DNA from: an uncultured Bacteroidota bacterium
Lineage (GTDB): Bacteria > Bacteroidota > Bacteroidia > Chitinophagales > Chitinophagaceae
Direction: 5' to 3'
NCBI GenBank assembly: GCA_946479535.1
Contig: CAMLGP010000106.1
Span: 1 to 7,814, forward strand
Length of the DNA: 7,814 bases
Shown here: positions 6,956 through 7,814 of the stretch, piece after piece
Numbering within the stretch: position 1 is the first letter of the stretch
How the letters are laid out: each line of letters opens with the position of its first letter
The notes under the pieces: model-generated
What the model was told of the DNA's origin: nothing
Databases searched by the model: none
The model's input: the letters and a program-made list of their open reading frames with translations, nothing else
Made by a program: the position numbers and the translations under genes

Positions 6956-7464
6956 ATGGCCTAACGCCTGCTGACCCTATTTATTACCTGTTTTCTGCTT
7001 CCTGCATCAGTTATAACAATTGCCCAGGTAACCCTCCCTCCCTTTTTTGCAGATCACATGGTCCTGCAGCAACAGACAGAAGTTGGCTTCTGGGGTACAG
7101 CCAAACCGGGCAGTACTGTTTCGGTCAGCACCGGCGGGAACAACAGACGCTATTCAGCCACGGTGGATGCCAATGGTAAATGGAAAACTAAGATCAGCAT
7201 TCCAGCCGCCGGTGGGCCTTTTGAAATAAAGGTGACGGGTGGCAACCCCATTGTGTTGCATGATGTACTTTTCGGGGAAGTCTGGCTCTGCAAATAAATT
7301 CTGCAGGCCAGCCAAAGCTGTTATTTCAGGAGGCGCTGTACTCTTTCTTCACCTGATGTTGCCACACCAGTTGCAGTTCGTTACGCATTTAAGAATTGGG
7401 TAGTGGGTGATCTCTACAGCTCTGAAGGATTTCCTGTTTCCAGTTCAGAACGGACAACTGGTAA
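6956..7464 (+). pseudogene. Decayed sialate O-acetylesterase-like gene (nonsense, internal deletion, frameshifts)
   Basis: ATG at 6956 is followed by GCC and then an in-frame TAA (6962-6964). After this the same frame reads a clean signal peptide (RLLTLFITCFLLPAS...IAQ) and the family's N-terminal region: VTLPPFFADHMVLQQQ, GFWGTAKPGSTVSV, and finally LFGEVWLC ending at 7291. In intact members GEVWLC runs directly into SGQSNM, which holds the catalytic Ser. Here it is joined to the family's C-terminal part instead, in another frame: ANKFCRPAKAVISGGAV (7290-7340). A lost base near 7343 shifts to SSPDVATPVAVRYAF...NWVVGDLYSSEGFPVSS. A second near 7444 restores FRTDNW and a stop at 7462-7464. About 170 residues survive of a family usually 470-650 long, so the SGNH-type esterase core is gone. 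Such enzymes deacetylate sialic acids or, in plant-polymer degraders, hemicellulose. No active protein is expected. Confidence 0.85.
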
Positions 7465-7473
7465 TGATCATTC

Positions 7474-7814
7474 TTATAATAAAACCTGAACATCCTTTTT
7501 CCTTGCTTCTGGTAAAATAGTAAGGTTGATCAATTTACCATTTTTTAATTCAGCTTCAACAGTTGTATTATAAGGTGCATTCAGTTTGAAATGCACATCC
7601 CTGTTCCTGTCCCATGCCGGAAAGAGTAAGATCTTTTTATCATCCACCTGCATCAGCATTTCCTGTAAACCGATCATTCCACTACCTCCCCAGTTATGAT
7701 CAGGCACCCAGTCAAATCCCGGACCCCAGAACGCCGGGAAACGACGTTCGCTGTTTTGCAGTTTCAATGAAGTCAACCACCATGCTTCTTCGGTCAGGCC
7801 TAACCGTGCAGCCC
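7474..7814 (-). CDS. C-terminal end of a probable glycoside-hydrolase-like protein (5' end off the window)
   Basis: The minus-strand frame is open from the right edge to a TAA at 7474-7476 and gives 112 residues. It reads AARLGLTEEAWWLTSLKLQ, then RFPAFWGPGFDWVPDHNWGG, SGMIGLQEMLMQ, KILLFPAWDRNRDVHFKL and APYNTTVEAELKNGKL. The last helices plus a small C-terminal beta domain (LLFPAWP-type strand, then a VEAELKNGKL strand pair) are the end seen in large Bacteroidota secreted proteins of the (alpha/alpha)6-barrel type. I recall this ending from DUF5703 or GH95-like proteins, but the family cannot be settled from this piece. A TTG at 7774-7776 is only an internal codon, since the frame and the protein-like sequence continue upstream. 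It converges on the esterase remnant, 9 bases apart. Its role in glycan breakdown is inferred from this ending and the neighbours. Confidence 0.75.
   Translation of the reverse strand, partial: AARLGLTEEAWWLTSLKLQNSERRFPAFWGPGFDWVPDHNWGGSGMIGLQEMLMQVDDKKILLFPAWDRNRDVHFKLNAPYNTTVEAELKNGKLINLTILPEARKKDVQVLL

Noticed and set aside
7047..7229. Overlapping forward frame inside the esterase remnant
   Set aside because: Out of frame with the recognisable esterase sequence; no start context or recognisable protein.
7058..7297. A 79-residue intact small protein starting at ATG 7058
   Set aside because: The ATG is the internal Met of the conserved ADHMVLQ motif and the frame continues upstream through a signal peptide. 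It is a fragment of the esterase pseudogene, not a separate gene.

Overview
The window looks like chromosomal DNA from a member of the Bacteroidota, most likely near the Chitinophagaceae. This is inferred from the protein types (NHL-repeat lipoprotein, secreted GH31 enzyme, cupin-AraC regulator, sialate O-acetylesterase-like protein), from signal peptides ending in ...AQV, from the scarcity of Shine-Dalgarno sites, and from candidate promoters resembling the Bacteroidota TTTG / TAnnTTTG type. No RNA gene, insertion sequence, CRISPR array or attachment site was found.

Left part (1-1740): the 3' end of an unrecognised gene runs in from the left edge. Its stop overlaps the start of a large stand-alone metallo-beta-lactamase-fold hydrolase (ATGA overlap), so the two are probably one transcription and translation unit. 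The hydrolase carries ComEC-like metal-binding motifs and a long, basic insert. This pair is the part of the window with the least known function.

Middle (1741-3366): a six-bladed NHL beta-propeller lipoprotein (+) converges on a small NTF2/SnoaL-like protein (-). Neither shows a functional link to its neighbours.

Right part (3367-7814): this is a carbohydrate-utilisation neighbourhood. A secreted GH31 glycosidase (+) is followed by a convergent AraC-family regulator with a cupin sensor domain (-). Divergent from the regulator, across a 55-base gap, lies a wrecked sialate/acetylxylan esterase-type gene. It has a nonsense codon at position 3, an internal deletion that removes the catalytic core, and two apparent single-base frameshifts. 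The recognisable N-terminus and C-terminus are left fused. The C-terminal end of a further probable glycoside-hydrolase-like protein (-) runs off the right edge. The simplest reading is a glycan-degradation cluster in which the AraC protein controls one or more enzymes and one accessory esterase has been lost. No SusC/SusD pair is visible, so calling it a full polysaccharide utilisation locus would go beyond the evidence.
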